This document shows, one piece after another, positions 13,327 to 14,531 of a DNA stretch of 14,531 bases. How positions within the stretch are numbered: the stretch's first letter is position 1; each line of letters begins with the position of its first letter. This DNA is from BRH-c25 sp035417425 (lineage in GTDB: Bacteria > Bacillota > Clostridia > Lutisporales > Lutisporaceae), in assembly GCA_035417425.1 (NCBI GenBank), contig DAOLPD010000065.1:1-14531 (forward strand), written 5' to 3'. The notes below the pieces were generated by a model. It made no database searches and was not told the DNA's origin. It worked only from the letters and a program-made list of their open reading frames with translations. The position numbers were made by a program, and so were the translations under genes.

Positions 13327-14283
13327 ATGGTACTCAGGAATGCATTAGACCTGATTGGCAATACGCCGGTTGTAGCCCTTGACAACATAACAGGAAATAT
13401 TGAGGGAAGAATTTTTGCAAAACTGGAGTTCCGGGCTCCCGGTTTAAGCAAAAAAGACAGGGTTGCATTGCAGGTGATTGAGGATGCCGAGAAAAGCGGA
13501 AGGCTGAAACCGGGCCAGCCTGTTGTTGAGCTGACCAGCGGAAATATGGGCACCGGATTGGCTATCGTCTGCAAGCTGAAAGGCTATAAATTCATAGCCG
13601 TAATTTCAAAGGGTAACTCTATTGAAAGGGCTAAAATGATGAAAGCCTTCGGTGCTGAAGTTGTCCTTGTGGATCAGATGCCGGATTCAATCCCGGGGCA
13701 GGTATCCGGAAAGGACCTGGAATTGGTGGAAATCGAAGCACAAAGGCTTACAAAAGAGCTGAATGCTTTCAGAGTAGACCAGTTCTGTAATCCCAGCACT
13801 TCTCGTGCGGGGGAAATCGGGGTTGCCAATGAGATAATTCAGCAGATAGATGAAAGAATTGATGCTTTCGTTGATTTCATGGGTACCGGAGGCAGCTTTA
13901 TCGGTGTTACCACAGCATTAAAAAAGCACTTCCCCGATATAAAGTGCTTTGGAGTTGAACCTGAAAATGCAAGGCGCTACAGTAATCCTCAGGATATCGG
14001 AAGCGGAAAGCATAAGATACAAGGGGGAGGCTATAATATGGAGCTGCCCCTGATGACCGAGGATAAGCTGTCGCTTGTCGACGGTTTCATAACCGTATCA
14101 GATGAAGAAGCAATTCAGGCAGCCAGAAGGCTGGCATGTGAGGAATGCATTTTTGCCGGCTTCTCAGCCGGGGCGAATCTGGCAGCAGCATTAAAGCTGC
14201 TTAATGGAGATTTTAAGGGTAAAAACATTGTGATATTGATACCGGACTCCGGCACAAAATATCTGAGCACAGATCTGTGGTAG
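13327..14283 (+). CDS. Cysteine synthase-like PLP enzyme (beta family)
   Basis: 318-aa fold-type II PLP enzyme of the cysteine synthase / cystathionine beta-synthase family, which swaps the beta substituent of an activated serine. Seen: the IGNTPVVAL start, K43 in SKKDR (Schiff-base lysine), TSGNMG (70-75, substrate loop), GTGGS (186-190, phosphate loop), HKIQGGGY, GFSAGANL and PDSGTKYLSTDLW at the end. Several usually fixed residues differ from CysK: NPGGSVKDR is APGLSKKDR, TSGNTG is TSGNMG, GTGGT is GTGGS. It may therefore use another substrate or nucleophile. No cysE is adjacent. The ATG has AGAGGTG at 7 nt. Its length is normal and it is intact. Confidence 0.88.
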   Translation: MVLRNALDLIGNTPVVALDNITGNIEGRIFAKLEFRAPGLSKKDRVALQVIEDAEKSGRLKPGQPVVELTSGNMGTGLAIVCKLKGYKFIAVISKGNSIERAKMMKAFGAEVVLVDQMPDSIPGQVSGKDLELVEIEAQRLTKELNAFRVDQFCNPSTSRAGEIGVANEIIQQIDERIDAFVDFMGTGGSFIGVTTALKKHFPDIKCFGVEPENARRYSNPQDIGSGKHKIQGGGYNMELPLMTEDKLSLVDGFITVSDEEAIQAARRLACEECIFAGFSAGANLAAALKLLNGDFKGKNIVILIPDSGTKYLSTDLW

Positions 14284-14288
14284 GATAC

Positions 14289-14344
14289 TGCTCTGTAGAA
14301 GAATAATGCGTCGTATCTTAAGTTTGCAGTCACCCTGCAGAGCA
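14289..14344 (+). repeat. Hairpin directly after the cysteine-synthase-like gene
   Basis: TGCTCTG (14289-14295) and CAGAGCA (14338-14344) are perfect 7-bp arms around 42 nt, which contain an alternative hairpin TGCAG-TCACC-CTGCA (14325-14339). No T-run follows, so I do not call it a terminator. It is the entry to the repeat element shared with the left end. Confidence 0.5.
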
Positions 14345-14531
14345 CTAGCCTTATATCCCGACTCGCACGATATTAGCTTTGGTAAAAAGTTCGTGCAGCC
14401 GGCATGGAGGCCGGCTTAGGTGTCTCGGGCCATGGAGGGCCTTTTGACACCGTCAGAACTTTTCCAAAGGCATATCAGTATAGGCCTGTCAAAATCATAA
14501 TCCGTGTGCGTCGATATACTATACTGTCTCT
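14302..14531 (+). ncRNA. Right copy of the inverted repeat element with three-way-junction RNA structure
   Basis: Positions 14302-14382 match the reverse complement of 59-138. Downstream, CTTTGG + AAAAGTTC (14377-14392, 2-nt bulge) pairs with GAACTTTT + CCAAAG (14456-14469), 14 bp. It encloses two hairpins: GCCGGC-ATGGAG-GCCGGC (14398-14415), and GGTGTC..GGCC-ATGGAG-GGCC..GACACC (14419-14451). A further stem CAGTATAG/CTATACTG joins 14476-14483 to 14519-14526. Both loops sit in the context CATGGAGG. No ORF explains this much structure. The class is not recognised, and the element may run past the window end. Confidence 0.65.

Noticed and set aside
14284..14531. tmRNA, RNase P RNA, SRP RNA or a common riboswitch
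   Set aside because: None of the fixed sequence blocks of these RNAs that I can recall are present on either strand.
1..14531. Insertion sequence or prophage boundaries
   Set aside because: No transposase, integrase or terminal repeat with target duplication seen; the inverted elements at the ends are RNA-like and are about 14 kb apart around ordinary chromosomal genes.

Overview
The window looks like a piece of a low-to-moderate GC Firmicutes chromosome, most probably from Clostridia. The reasons are the strong AGGAGG-type ribosome binding sites, the TTGACA/TATAAT promoters, and the gene set: DegV, a DUF3842 protein, a DbpA-domain DEAD-box helicase, a clostridial-type variant peptide deformylase and a MocR regulator. 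No species can be named from sequence alone.

Layout. Positions 1-141 hold part of a repeated, structured non-coding element. A minus-strand block follows: degV (218-1087), an MFS transporter (1176-2435) with an upstream leader ORF, a 25-codon remnant resembling the start of alanine dehydrogenase behind a near-consensus promoter, and a DEAD-box RNA helicase (2738-4324). A YbaK-family deacylase gene (4522-4983, plus) is divergent from the helicase and convergent with a cardiolipin synthase / DUF3842 operon (6992-4996, minus). A broken GT8 glycosyltransferase fragment (7132-7587, plus) lies next to a variant peptide deformylase (7600-8103, minus). The only long gene-free stretch, 8104-8634, is described below. 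Next come a small lipoprotein and a MocR regulator (minus), a divergent 42-aa ORF translationally coupled to a second MFS transporter (plus), an FAD oxidoreductase (minus) and a cysteine-synthase-like PLP enzyme (plus). The right end, 14284-14531, contains a second copy of the left-end element in inverted orientation plus further strong RNA structure.

Most notable region. Positions 8282-8611 read on the plus strand as five consecutive near-perfect hairpins joined by 7-8 nt linkers. Two are single 15-16 bp stems. Three are double-decker stems with the same plan: 16 bp (15 positions with one T-T mismatch in the last), a 4x4 internal loop, 15 bp, and an apical loop that is a GNRA tetraloop in two of them. 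About 30 of roughly 120 pairs are G-U on the plus strand and would be A-C mismatches on the minus strand. This points to a functional RNA transcribed from the plus strand. I do not recognise it as a known class.

The right-end element (14377-14469) folds as a three-way junction with two hairpins that display the same ATGGAG loop, matching the CANGGANG motif bound by CsrA/RsmA proteins. Several remnants (ald-like start, GT8 fragment, a possible degV tail in another frame) suggest local gene decay around the housekeeping genes.
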